A DNA stretch of 64,000 bases from CALSMU01 sp965230225 (GCA_965230225.1 CBDDKM010000007.1:1-64000); one strand, 5' to 3'. Positions 55,722-63,335 are shown, counted from the first letter of the stretch. Notes: generated by a model not told the origin, from the letters alone. Program-made: numbers and translations.

Positions 55722-56240
55722 ATGATGAAAAATATATGTTTAGCTCTAATCATGGTAGTTACCACCTTAAGCAGTGTAGCACAAACCACATGGAAAGTAA
55801 AACCAGGTAAATCAGAAATTCATTTTGCCATTGCAGGCGATGAAGGAACGCTATCTGATTTACAGGCAGAAATTACCTTCGACCCGATGGATTTAACCTC
55901 AACTAAAATGAGCGCTGTTATTCCTGTTAGTACTATTAATACCAACAACAAAAAGAGAGACGCACACTTAAAGTCTGCCGATTTTTTCGATGCTGAAGTT
56001 TACCCTAACATCACTTTTGTTAGTTCTAACATTGAACAGTCTGAAAAGGGATATGTTGTAACGGGAAAACTTAAGATCAAAGACATCGAAAAGGAAGAGA
56101 AAATAGCATTCACCTTCGAGGATAATGTTTTTGCAGGAGACCTTATTATTTATACTGGAGACTATGGAATAAGAGGTAATAAAAGTAAAGAAGATCAAAA
56201 AACTACCATTACCATTAAGGTTCCTGTAAACAAGAAGTAA
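55722..56240 (+). CDS. YceI family periplasmic protein
   Basis: The 172-aa product has a signal peptide (1-20) and a YceI beta-barrel (TWKVKPGKSEIHFAIAGDEG, DAEVYPNITFVSSNIEQS). YceI lipocalin-like proteins bind isoprenoid or other hydrophobic ligands in the periplasm. A terminator follows at 56263-56288. Confidence 0.92.
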   Translation: MMKNICLALIMVVTTLSSVAQTTWKVKPGKSEIHFAIAGDEGTLSDLQAEITFDPMDLTSTKMSAVIPVSTINTNNKKRDAHLKSADFFDAEVYPNITFVSSNIEQSEKGYVVTGKLKIKDIEKEEKIAFTFEDNVFAGDLIIYTGDYGIRGNKSKEDQKTTITIKVPVNKK

Positions 56241-56262
56241 AAAAAGAGATTTCAAATTGTAC

Positions 56263-56288
56263 AAAAGAGAAGCTTTAGCTTCTCTTTT
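56263..56288 (+). terminator. Intrinsic terminator after yceI
   Basis: AAAAGAGAAGC (56263-56273) pairs with GCTTCTCTTTT (56278-56288) over a TTTA loop and is followed by more T residues. Confidence 0.8.
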
Positions 56289-56318
56289 TTCATTTATTTT
56301 GCATCAAAATGAACAATC

Positions 56319-56990
56319 ATGGTAAAAGAGAATTTAGCTAAAATTCAATCAACCATTCCTGAAGGGGTAACCCTGGTAGCTGTTTCCAAAACGAAACCGA
56401 ACGAAGACATACAGGAAGCATACGATGCAGGACAAAGAGTATTTGGAGAAAACAAAGTACAAGAGCTTTCCAGAAAATCGGAGGAACTACCTTCTGATAT
56501 TGAGTGGCACATGATTGGGCACCTTCAGAGAAACAAGGTTAAATACATTGCTCCTTTTGTTACTCTAATACACAGCATAGACAGCTTTAGGTTACTTTCT
56601 GAAGTAAACAAGCAAGCAAGTAAACACAATAGAACCATTGATTGCCTGCTTCAATTTCACATCGCAACGGAATCTACAAAATTTGGACTTTCGTTAGAAG
56701 AGGCAAAAGAAATGCTCAGTTCTCCTGAATACAACCAACTAAACAATGTTAGAATTGTTGGAGTTATGGGCATGGCTTCTTTCACTTCAGATGAAGATCA
56801 GGTACAGAAAGAATTCCAACAACTAAAGGTTATTTTTGATCAGTTAAGAGAAAGTCACTTTTCGGGAATTGATTCCTTTAAAGAAATCTCTATGGGAATG
56901 AGTGGTGATTACGATTTAGCTATTAAAAATGGTTCTACTATGGTAAGAGTTGGCAGCTCTATTTTTGGTCATAGAAATTATTCAATTTGA
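56319..56990 (+). CDS. yggS: YggS/PLPBP family pyridoxal-phosphate homeostasis protein
   Basis: The 223-aa product has the PLP Lys K24 (VAVSKTKPNEDIQEAY), FGENKVQEL, the IEWHMIGHLQRNKVKYIAP motif, and MGMSGDYDLAIKNGSTMVRV with the final IFGHRNY. YggS proteins bind PLP but are not known to be enzymes; they buffer PLP and affect amino-acid pools. The triple small-RNA array lies immediately downstream on the same strand. Confidence 0.96.
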   Translation: MVKENLAKIQSTIPEGVTLVAVSKTKPNEDIQEAYDAGQRVFGENKVQELSRKSEELPSDIEWHMIGHLQRNKVKYIAPFVTLIHSIDSFRLLSEVNKQASKHNRTIDCLLQFHIATESTKFGLSLEEAKEMLSSPEYNQLNNVRIVGVMGMASFTSDEDQVQKEFQQLKVIFDQLRESHFSGIDSFKEISMGMSGDYDLAIKNGSTMVRVGSSIFGHRNYSI

Positions 56991-57049
56991 CTTTAATCGT
57001 AAAATAATCCAATTGGCAGAATTTTTTGCACTATACAGCGAAAAGTATT

Positions 57050-57078
57050 TTGAATAATCAATAAAGCATCTACCTTTG
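57050..57078 (+). promoter_or_regulatory. Promoter of small RNA copy 1
   Basis: TTG (57050-57052, part of TTTTG) and TACCTTTG (57071-57078) are separated by 18 bp. The upstream box TTGGCAGA is at 57013-57020. A near-palindrome (57070-57091) covers the -7 box and the predicted start. Confidence 0.75.
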
Positions 57079-57083
57079 TACAC

Positions 57084-57153
57084 AGGGGTAGTCAAATATA
57101 TGTTGCTTCATAGCAACGATTTTGAGAGGGACACTTAAAGTGTCCCTTTTTTT
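57084..57153 (+). ncRNA. Small RNA copy 1
   Basis: Predicted from a start about 5 nt after the -7 box to the end of the T-run. It contains AGGGGTAGTC, the hairpin GTTGCT (57102-57107) / AGCAAC (57112-57117), and a terminator stem GGGACAC (57128-57134) / GTGTCCC (57140-57146) followed by seven T. Compared with copies 2 and 3, the stem pair at one position is A-T in place of G-C, a compensatory change. An ATG at 57101 opens only a 12-codon frame that stops inside the terminator. Confidence 0.75.
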
Positions 57154-57275
57154 GTATCCATATTTCTCATATCTATCGTAGATCTCTGACTTGAAAGGTC
57201 TTATTCCCATCAAAAACTATTTATCGACAAATATTCCTATTGGCAGATTTTTTTACACCTTTTGACGAAAACTAA

Positions 57276-57305
57276 TTGATTAGAATCAATTTAGCTCTAC
57301 CTTTG
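57276..57305 (+). promoter_or_regulatory. Promoter of small RNA copy 2
   Basis: TTG (57276-57278) and TACCTTTG (57298-57305) are separated by 19 bp; the box TTGGCAGA is at 57240-57247. Confidence 0.75.
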
Positions 57306-57310
57306 TTCAC

Positions 57311-57379
57311 AGGGGTAGTCAAATAAATGTTGCTTCATAGCAACGATTTTTTCAGGGACGCATTAGCGTCCCTTTTTTT
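57311..57379 (+). ncRNA. Small RNA copy 2
   Basis: Same layout as copy 1: hairpin GTTGCT (57329-57334) / AGCAAC (57339-57344), terminator stem GGGACGC (57355-57361) / GCGTCCC (57366-57372) and a seven-T run. From the -7 box to the T-run it is nearly identical to copy 3; the two differ at the base in the centre of the promoter dyad and in the terminator loop. Confidence 0.75.
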
Positions 57380-57501
57380 ATGCCTAAATCGTTCCAATTG
57401 CCCTAGACTTCTTACTTGTAACTAAACGTCTAAAAAAAGTTTTGATTTGTCGATGAAATTGCAAATTGGCAGAAAAAAACACTTAATACAGCGAAAAGTA
57501 C

Positions 57502-57531
57502 TTGGGAATTAGAAAATTAACTCTACCTTTG
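57502..57531 (+). promoter_or_regulatory. Promoter of small RNA copy 3
   Basis: TTG (57502-57504) and TACCTTTG (57524-57531) are separated by 19 bp; the box TTGGCAGA is at 57466-57473. Confidence 0.75.
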
Positions 57532-57536
57532 TCCAC

Positions 57537-57606
57537 AGGGGTAGTCAAATAAATGTTGCTTCATAGCAACGATTTTTTCAGGGACGCATCAAGCGTCCCT
57601 TTTTTT
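57537..57606 (+). ncRNA. Small RNA copy 3
   Basis: Hairpin GTTGCT (57555-57560) / AGCAAC (57565-57570), terminator stem GGGACGC (57581-57587) / GCGTCCC (57593-57599) and a seven-T run. An open frame starting at the internal ATG runs through the terminator into the convergent gene and is not considered coding. No gene follows on this strand within 1 kb, so the RNA is not the leader of a downstream gene. Confidence 0.75.
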
Positions 57607-57627
57607 ATGCCTAATTTTTGGTATAAA

Positions 57628-58227
57628 TTAGAACTTCCCTACAAACTTTGGATAACGATACCTGGCAATTCTGATTTTCCCTACATTCTTTGCTCCAGCT
57701 ATCTTTACGCTTTTAGCATGCCTTCCTCTCCTATCGTGGTAATACAGAATTACCTCTTTTACATGAGACGGAACCGAATATTGGAATTCTCCTTTATTAT
57801 TAGTAATTAATGTTGAAATGGAGTCGCCCACTTCTATTTCTAAATGGTATTCCGGTAATATATGACCAGACTTTCGGTCTACCACAGTACCTGATAGTTG
57901 ATTGATAGAATCTTCCGACACTATTGGAATATAATCTCTGCTGCGCTGGCCATGAACTTCATTAATCGTAAATAAAGAACTTCCAAATACGAGAAAGGCT
58001 GCGGCAGCAAACCGTTTGAGTGGATGTATATACTTCAATGAATCAAATTGCTCCCTTGTCAATTCAACACACTCTCCCCTTCCACTATATTGTTCAATTT
58101 CTTCTTCAGAAGCTCCGGTAAGATCCATCACTTCACGATCACATAAATCGCAAAATTTTCCTTTGTTTGTTGGAGTCATTTCCTCCAACCGCTCCATGCA
58201 CGGATGATATTTCCAATGATCACTCAT
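57628..58227 (-). CDS. Membrane protein with N-terminal Cys motif and carboxypeptidase-regulatory-like domain
   Basis: The 199-aa product starts with a Cys-containing segment (HPCMERLEEMTPTNKGKFCD, then LCDREVMDLTG) of a kind common in Bacteroidota: C at about 10, C-x-x-C at about 26-29, and one more C near 52. A membrane helix follows (about 74-92, RFAAAAFLVFGSSLFTI), then a beta-sandwich of the carboxypeptidase-regulatory type (SGTVVDRKSGHILPEYHLEI). The Cys part would be cytoplasmic and could bind zinc. Function is unknown. Its start abuts the stop of the upstream gene at 58228. Confidence 0.8.
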   Translation of the reverse strand: MSDHWKYHPCMERLEEMTPTNKGKFCDLCDREVMDLTGASEEEIEQYSGRGECVELTREQFDSLKYIHPLKRFAAAAFLVFGSSLFTINEVHGQRSRDYIPIVSEDSINQLSGTVVDRKSGHILPEYHLEIEVGDSISTLITNNKGEFQYSVPSHVKEVILYYHDRRGRHAKSVKIAGAKNVGKIRIARYRYPKFVGKF

Positions 58228-58605
58228 TTAAAACGAAGGACACCCAATAGTAATAAATGGCAGTGCTGCACATTTCATTTTGATTAACTCTACCTCAGTT
58301 GTTCCCAATTGATTTAAATACACAGTTCTGGATTTTTTTTCTCCAAGACATACGATTCTTAGCTGAAGCGATTCACCTTTATAATCGGCTGGAATCGGAA
58401 TGGAGTAATGACCTTTATCAAACTTTACTTCCAGCTCTCTTCCATCCTCTAACTCTGCAAAACAGGTTCCGTCAGGAAGTAAACTGGTTTCCTTGTATTC
58501 TACTTTTCCAGTAACTACCCCCCTTACAACATCTTGTGCTGTTCCGGTTGATGAAATCAATAAGAAAATTGAAAGAGCAATTATTTGATGTATCATTTTT
58601 GTCAT
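58228..58605 (-). CDS. Hypothetical exported protein
   Basis: The 125-aa product has a signal peptide (MTKMIHQIIALSIFLLISST) and a small beta-rich domain (VRGVVTGKVEYKETSLLPDG; LQLRIVCLGEKKSRTVYLNQ) resembling a short carboxypeptidase-regulatory-like or transthyretin-like fold. The start could be the fourth codon (Met 4). It is directly followed, with no gap, by the gene at 57628-58227, so the two form an operon. Confidence 0.7.
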   Translation of the reverse strand: MTKMIHQIIALSIFLLISSTGTAQDVVRGVVTGKVEYKETSLLPDGTCFAELEDGRELEVKFDKGHYSIPIPADYKGESLQLRIVCLGEKKSRTVYLNQLGTTEVELIKMKCAALPFITIGCPSF

Positions 58606-58664
58606 AATTCCAATCTTTTAATTCTATAGGGTTGTACTCCATATCTTTTCCATAAAAAATAATG

Positions 58665-58672
58665 TACTTTTG
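58665..58672 (+). promoter_or_regulatory. -7 box (TACTTTTG) for the helical-repeat gene
   Basis: TACTTTTG matches TAnnTTTG exactly and lies 26 bp before ATG 58699. No convincing -33 element was found. Confidence 0.5.
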
Positions 58673-58698
58673 CGCTTCAATTTTTTGAAACACACGAT

Positions 58699-59238
58699 AT
58701 GTCTGAAAAGGAAAGAGAAAAAGAAGTGATAAAAGGAATCATCAAAGATTTTAATAGTTCTGATGAGTCTACTGTTCTAAAAGCACTAAAAACTGCTAAG
58801 GACAAAGGAAATGTTGATTTGATTGAACCAATGATCGACCTTTTCGAAAAAACATCTTCTTTTCAGGTTCAGGAGGAAATCAGAGCTATGCTTCAGGAAT
58901 TAAAGATTAGCAATGCTATTACTCCTTTAATCGAAAATCTTAAAAGAAACAATCACGATGTTCAGGAAATGATACTTAGTGCAATCTGGAACTCTGCATT
59001 TGAGCCTGTAGAAGAAATTGCTACTATATGCGAAGTTGCCTGTAATGGGAACTACATGGTAGCCCTGGAAGCACTTACTCTAATTGAAAACCTGGAAGGC
59101 CCTTTTGAAGAGGAAGTACTTTCAGAAGCTAAAATTGTATTAAACGAATACTTCCAACAACCAGAGGATGAAAAATCTGACTTGATTAAATCCATCCTCG
59201 GTGTTATAATGAGTTTTGACGACGGTATCGAAGCTTAA
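58699..59238 (+). CDS. Small HEAT-like helical repeat protein
   Basis: The 179-aa product is acidic and all-helical, with HEAT-like pairs (TVLKALKTAKDKGNVDLIEP; EEIRAMLQELKISNAITPLI; VQEMILSAIWNSAFEPVEEI). There is no signal peptide, so it is cytoplasmic and probably a protein-binding scaffold. No specific family was recognised. Its last 4 bp overlap the 3' end of lysA on the other strand. Confidence 0.8.
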   Translation: MSEKEREKEVIKGIIKDFNSSDESTVLKALKTAKDKGNVDLIEPMIDLFEKTSSFQVQEEIRAMLQELKISNAITPLIENLKRNNHDVQEMILSAIWNSAFEPVEEIATICEVACNGNYMVALEALTLIENLEGPFEEEVLSEAKIVLNEYFQQPEDEKSDLIKSILGVIMSFDDGIEA

Positions 59239-60389
59239 GAATAGATTGCTCTTGCTCTATCTCTTAAGTTATAGCTACTAGCCATAACCTCACCGTAAGC
59301 TCCGGCACATCTAATGGCTATAATGTCTCCTCTTTCCGTGGCAGGAAGCTTTACCCTTTTTCCAAAACAGTCGGATGATTCGCAAATTGGTCCTACCACA
59401 TCGTAGAATTCAGCCCCATCTTCTTCGTATCTGGATAAATTCTCAATTTTATGATAAGATTGATACAAAGCCGGTCTGATCAATTCTGTCATTCCTGCAT
59501 CCAGAATAGCAAAATTGGTTTTTACTCCATTTTTTATGTACAGTACTTTTGATATTAGCGTACCACAATTAGCCACAACACTTCTACCTAGTTCAAAATG
59601 TAATTTTTGCCAGGGGCGTAATTCCAAAAAGTCATTAAATATGGCAAAGAAGGCTTTGAAATCGACAATTGGGTTAATGTCTGGGGAGTAATAGTCTACT
59701 CCTAATCCACCACCTACATTAATGTTTGTTAACTGAACATTTCGATCAATGAACCAATTCTGAAATTCGTTTACTCTCAGGCACAGATGCCTGAAAGAAC
59801 TCATATCTACAATTTGGCTTCCAATGTGAAAATGTAAACCTATTAGCTCAATGTTTTCACTGGCATTGATCACTTTTAGCACTTCTTCCAGTTCCCACTT
59901 ACTAATTCCAAACTTATTTTCTTCCAGTCCTGTAGTGATGTAATGATGCGTATTGGCATCCACATCCGGGTTAATTCTCAACGCTATTCTGGCTGTAGTA
60001 TTTTCTTGCTGTGCCAGTTCATTGATTACTTCAATTTCCTGAATGGATTCACAATTGAAACAAAAAATATCATTTCTCAATCCAATGAGTATTTCCTCAT
60101 CGCTTTTCCCTACTCCTGCAAAGGCTATTTCATTAACAGGAAAGCCACAATCCAACGCTTTTTCGATTTCTCTTCCACTCACACAATCCGCTCCTAAACC
60201 ATATTCCGAAATAAGATTTAAAATGTGATCATTACTATTAGCTTTTAATGCATAATGAACATGATAACCATATCGCTCCGACTCTTGCTTTACCTGTTGC
60301 AAGGTATCCTTGAGTAAATCAATATCGTAGTGAAAAAAGGGCGTAGCATTTTCTGCCGTTAAGGCAAGTACTTCTTTAGCTCTATTCAT
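59235..60389 (-). CDS. lysA: Diaminopimelate decarboxylase
   Basis: The 384-aa product is a fold-type III PLP decarboxylase. The Schiff-base Lys is K49 (HYALKANSN). HFHIGSQIVDMSSF and VGGGLGVDYYSP (after the usual glycine-rich turn) are present, and the dimer-contributed Cys is in CESSDCFGKR. It makes lysine from meso-diaminopimelate in the last step of the pathway. It lies 5 bp after lysC on the same strand, so the operon order is lysC-lysA. Confidence 0.95.
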   Translation of the reverse strand: MNRAKEVLALTAENATPFFHYDIDLLKDTLQQVKQESERYGYHVHYALKANSNDHILNLISEYGLGADCVSGREIEKALDCGFPVNEIAFAGVGKSDEEILIGLRNDIFCFNCESIQEIEVINELAQQENTTARIALRINPDVDANTHHYITTGLEENKFGISKWELEEVLKVINASENIELIGLHFHIGSQIVDMSSFRHLCLRVNEFQNWFIDRNVQLTNINVGGGLGVDYYSPDINPIVDFKAFFAIFNDFLELRPWQKLHFELGRSVVANCGTLISKVLYIKNGVKTNFAILDAGMTELIRPALYQSYHKIENLSRYEEDGAEFYDVVGPICESSDCFGKRVKLPATERGDIIAIRCAGAYGEVMASSYNLRDRARAIYS

Positions 60390-60394
60390 CTCTC

Positions 60395-61708
60395 CTATTC
60401 AAATAATCCAACATGCAATGCTCTAAGCGCATTTTCCTTATTCTCTGTATCCACTAAAACAGAAACATTATTCTTGCTCCCTCCATAAGAAATCATTCTA
60501 AGAGGAATCCCTTGTAAGGATGTGAATAATTTAACAGCCGTTCCTTTTCGCTCTGCCAAAAAATCTCCAACAATACATATAATGGATTGCTGATCATCCA
60601 CTTCCACATCTCCGAATTCCTTCAACTCCCCCACTATTCTGTTTAAATGAGTATGGTCATCGATGGTTAGTGAAACTGCCACCTCTGAGGTGGTAATCAT
60701 ATCGATAGGCGTTTTATATCGTTCGAATACTTCAAATACAGACCTTAAAAAACCATAGGCATTAAGCATTCTTCCAGACCTTACTTTTATAGCTGTAATG
60801 TTGTCTTTTGCTGCAATGGCCGTAATTCCTTCTCTTTTTACATTCTCTGTAATCAACGTTCCTTCTGCCTTAGGAGCCATAGTATTTTTCAGCTTAATCG
60901 GAACATTTGACTTCTGAGCTGGCCATACACAAGCCGGATGAAGAATTTTTGCTCCAAAATAAGCTAACTCCGCTGCTTCATTATAAGATAGGATATCCAC
61001 AGCACTGGTATTTTCCACTACTCTTGGATCATTGTTGTGCATCCCGTCAATATCCGTCCAAATTTCAACAGTATCAGCATTCAGCACTGCTCCAATCAAA
61101 GTAGCCGTATAATCACTTCCTCCCCTTTTTAGGTTGTCAATTTCTCCAAAAGCATTTCTACAAATAAACCCTTGTGTAATGAATAAATTGCAGTCCTCGT
61201 GCTTCTCTAACTCATTGTTAAGGTTGGATTGGATGTAGTATTCATCTGGCTCTTGCGCCTTATCAATCCTCATAAAATCAAGTGCTGGCAACAATACCGA
61301 CTTAACTCCAATTTCCTGTAAGTACAGCCAAAATAAACCGGTGGAAATCAATTCTCCCTGTGCCAATACCGCTCTCTCTTCGTATACTGTAAAAAGATCT
61401 TTAGTAAAAGACTCCAGGTATGAAAAATGAGAATTAACTAAAGCAGTAGCTTTTTGTTTAAATTCTTCCTGTTTATATAATCCATCAATAATTACATCGT
61501 ATTCTTTTCTAAGGTTGCTAATCTTAACACTAGCATCCTCTTTATCCTGTTTATACAATGCTTCTGCATACGCCACCAACTTGTTGGTTGTCCCGCTAAC
61601 AGCGGACAAAACAACCACTTTCCTTTCATCATTAACAATGATGTCTGCTACTTGCTTCATTCGGTCTGCTGAACCTACCGAGGTTCCTCCGAATTTCAAT
61701 ACATTCAT
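60395..61708 (-). CDS. lysC: Aspartate kinase
   Basis: The 437-aa product is a monofunctional aspartokinase. KFGGTSVG is at 5-12 and FGEIDNLKRGGSDYTATLIG is the kinase core signature. Two C-terminal ACT domains follow (AIKVRSGRMLNAYGFLRSVF and SIICIVGDFLAERKGTAVKL), which in this family sense lysine and/or threonine. It commits aspartate to lysine, threonine and methionine synthesis. Confidence 0.96.
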   Translation of the reverse strand: MNVLKFGGTSVGSADRMKQVADIIVNDERKVVVLSAVSGTTNKLVAYAEALYKQDKEDASVKISNLRKEYDVIIDGLYKQEEFKQKATALVNSHFSYLESFTKDLFTVYEERAVLAQGELISTGLFWLYLQEIGVKSVLLPALDFMRIDKAQEPDEYYIQSNLNNELEKHEDCNLFITQGFICRNAFGEIDNLKRGGSDYTATLIGAVLNADTVEIWTDIDGMHNNDPRVVENTSAVDILSYNEAAELAYFGAKILHPACVWPAQKSNVPIKLKNTMAPKAEGTLITENVKREGITAIAAKDNITAIKVRSGRMLNAYGFLRSVFEVFERYKTPIDMITTSEVAVSLTIDDHTHLNRIVGELKEFGDVEVDDQQSIICIVGDFLAERKGTAVKLFTSLQGIPLRMISYGGSKNNVSVLVDTENKENALRALHVGLFE

Positions 61709-61753
61709 TTCTGCTTGATTAGATTTATAAATGGTTTATTAAAACTTCGGCAG

Positions 61754-61801
61754 CAAAATTAAACGAAAATTTGCTCATTTATTAAGCAATACGTATATTT
61801 G
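61754..61801. promoter_or_regulatory. Divergent promoters of lysC and the ACT protein
   Basis: Plus strand: TTTG (61770-61773), 20 bp, TATATTTG (61794-61801), a full -33/-7 promoter for the gene at 61846. Minus strand: TAATTTTG (61761-61754), a perfect -7 box about 45 bp before the lysC ATG. The minus -33 element is unclear. Close spacing allows joint regulation. Confidence 0.65.
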
Positions 61802-61845
61802 TTCAGAATGAAAACTTTGAGTTAAAAAATTAACACTAGCTACGC

Positions 61846-62505
61846 ATGAAGTCTATTTCAAAAACTGTTGAAAAAATTATCGTTTCATCCCCTTTCCTGG
61901 AGGAAGCACTATCAGAAAAACTAATCAATGTTTCTTCTCTTGCCAGAAAAATTAAAGGTGAGGTAGAAGAAATTATGGGAGCTGAGATTAAAGAAGGTGC
62001 CATTGTAATGGCCATTAATCGTTTAGCGCCTAGCTACTATTATAAAATTAACATTGGTATTAAAGACTTTGTAAACAACATTGGAGATATCATTGTTAGG
62101 TCTAATCTGTTGGCGTACACGTTCGAGAACTCGAATACTTTAATTAACCGTCAGCAAGAATTACTTCACGAAGCAAGTAAAAACAAAAAGCATTTTCATA
62201 CTATCTCTCAGGGAATCTATGAAACTACCATCATCATTAATGATACTTTAAAGAATACATTAGATGATGCCTTTAAAAATGAGAATAAACTATCTGTAAA
62301 AGACAACTTATCTTCCATTACGGTTAAATTACCAATGGAAAACACAGAAGTTTCTGGTTTATACTACTACATCTTTAAGAAATTGGCATGGGTTGGAATC
62401 AACATTGTTGAGATCATTTCTACCAGTAATGAGTTCACTTTAGTGGTGAGTGACGAGGATGTTGACCGAGCTTTTTCTATCCTAATTGGATTGAAGAAAG
62501 ATTAA
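61846..62505 (+). CDS. ACT-domain-like protein divergent from lysC
   Basis: The 219-aa product has an N-terminal helix-turn-helix-like region (EEALSEKLINVSSLARKIKG), a short middle, and a C-terminal ACT-like domain (VSGLYYYIFKKLAWVGINIV, EIISTSNEFTLVVSDEDVDR) of the aspartokinase type. This is not an enzyme by sequence. A stand-alone ACT protein divergently transcribed from lysC is a candidate regulator of aspartate-family amino-acid synthesis; the DNA-binding part is only a suggestion. Confidence 0.75.
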   Translation: MKSISKTVEKIIVSSPFLEEALSEKLINVSSLARKIKGEVEEIMGAEIKEGAIVMAINRLAPSYYYKINIGIKDFVNNIGDIIVRSNLLAYTFENSNTLINRQQELLHEASKNKKHFHTISQGIYETTIIINDTLKNTLDDAFKNENKLSVKDNLSSITVKLPMENTEVSGLYYYIFKKLAWVGINIVEIISTSNEFTLVVSDEDVDRAFSILIGLKKD

Positions 62506-62603
62506 GGGTCGATAACTAACACAACGTATTGCATAACTTAGTTTACGGTACTCCTTACAGCTACTTATTTAAGTATTTTTGTAACCTGTAAACTTATAGT
62601 TAT

Positions 62604-63332
62604 ATGTACGCATTATTTCTAAAGGAAGTAAGGAGTTTTCTTAATTCTTTAATTGGATATATAACCATTGCAGTTTTTTTAATTGCAACAGGTGTTTTCA
62701 TGTGGGTTTTCCCAGGGTCTTCTAACGTATTGGATTACGGAGAAGCATCCCTTAACGGTTTATTTTTTAACGCACCATTGGTTTTCCTTTTTCTGATACC
62801 GGCCATTACCATGCGCTCGTTCTCGGAAGAAAAAAGAACAGGAACCATCGAGATCCTGATGACCAAACCTCTTACGGACATTCAGATCATTTTGGCTAAG
62901 TACCTGGCCGGACTAGTATTAGTACTGTTTAGTTTACTACCTACCCTCATTTATTATTACTCTGTTATTGAAATGGGAGATCCTGTTGGTAACATTGACC
63001 ATGCAGGTACCTGGGGAGCATATATAGGTTTATTCCTGCTGGGAGGAGTATTTGTTGCCGTTGGAATTTTTGCTTCGTCCATTACCAGTAATCAGGTAAT
63101 TGCCTTTGTGGTGGCCCTGCTATTTTGCTTTATCCTTTACCTTGGTTTTCAGTATTTGGCAGGTACTCTGGAAGCTCCTTTTGATTACATATTTATTAAG
63201 CTTGGTGTAGCCGAGCACTATGCCAGTATCCAGAGAGGGGTAATAGACAGTAGAGATATCATTTACTATTTCAGTACTATTTTGGTATTTCTATTATTCA
63301 CCAGAATTTCTTTACAATCCAGAAAGTGGTAA
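62604..63332 (+). CDS. gldF: Gliding motility ABC transporter permease GldF
   Basis: The 242-aa product has six hydrophobic helices. MYALFLKEVRSFLNSLIGYI, FNAPLVFLFLIPAITMRSFS and EEKRTGTIEILMTKPLTDIQ are the signature of ABC-2 type permeases of the NosY/GldF family, and the gldG start 3 bp after it makes the assignment firm. GldF with GldG and the ATPase GldA forms an ABC transporter needed for gliding in some Bacteroidota. Confidence 0.93.
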   Translation: MYALFLKEVRSFLNSLIGYITIAVFLIATGVFMWVFPGSSNVLDYGEASLNGLFFNAPLVFLFLIPAITMRSFSEEKRTGTIEILMTKPLTDIQIILAKYLAGLVLVLFSLLPTLIYYYSVIEMGDPVGNIDHAGTWGAYIGLFLLGGVFVAVGIFASSITSNQVIAFVVALLFCFILYLGFQYLAGTLEAPFDYIFIKLGVAEHYASIQRGVIDSRDIIYYFSTILVFLLFTRISLQSRKW

Positions 63333-63335
63333 ACT

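Larger units (their letters stand above)
57013..57607 (+). repeat. Three tandem small-RNA transcription units (period 226-227 bp)
   Basis: Three units start at the boxes TTGGCAGA at 57013, 57240 and 57466. Each has, at fixed spacing, a -33 TTG, a -7 TACCTTTG exactly 58 bp from the box, the invariant segment CACAGGGGTAGTCAAATA, a GTTGCT-TCAT-AGCAAC hairpin and a terminator. The sequence from each terminator to the next box (57157-57239, 57381-57465) is not similar between units, so only the functional parts are conserved. Copies 2 and 3 are closer to each other than to copy 1. The array fills the 637-bp gap between yggS and the convergent gene ending at 57628. Confidence 0.9.

Noticed and set aside
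57013..57034. Possible sigma-54 promoter (TTGGCAGA...TTGCA) in front of small RNA copy 1
   Set aside because: The GG-GC spacing is 11 bp where sigma-54 needs 10, and copies 2 and 3 lack the GC element although the box is kept. A sigma-70-type promoter at the proper place fits all three.
57013..57607. CRISPR array or satellite repeat
   Set aside because: Only three units, each ~140 bp with ~85-bp unrelated spacers of unequal content, and each unit has its own promoter and terminator; no cas genes are present.
57553..57810. 85-codon frame starting MLLHSNDF
   Set aside because: It starts inside small RNA copy 3, runs through a strong terminator and continues antisense to the gene at 57628. The matching frame in copy 1 stops after 12 codons.
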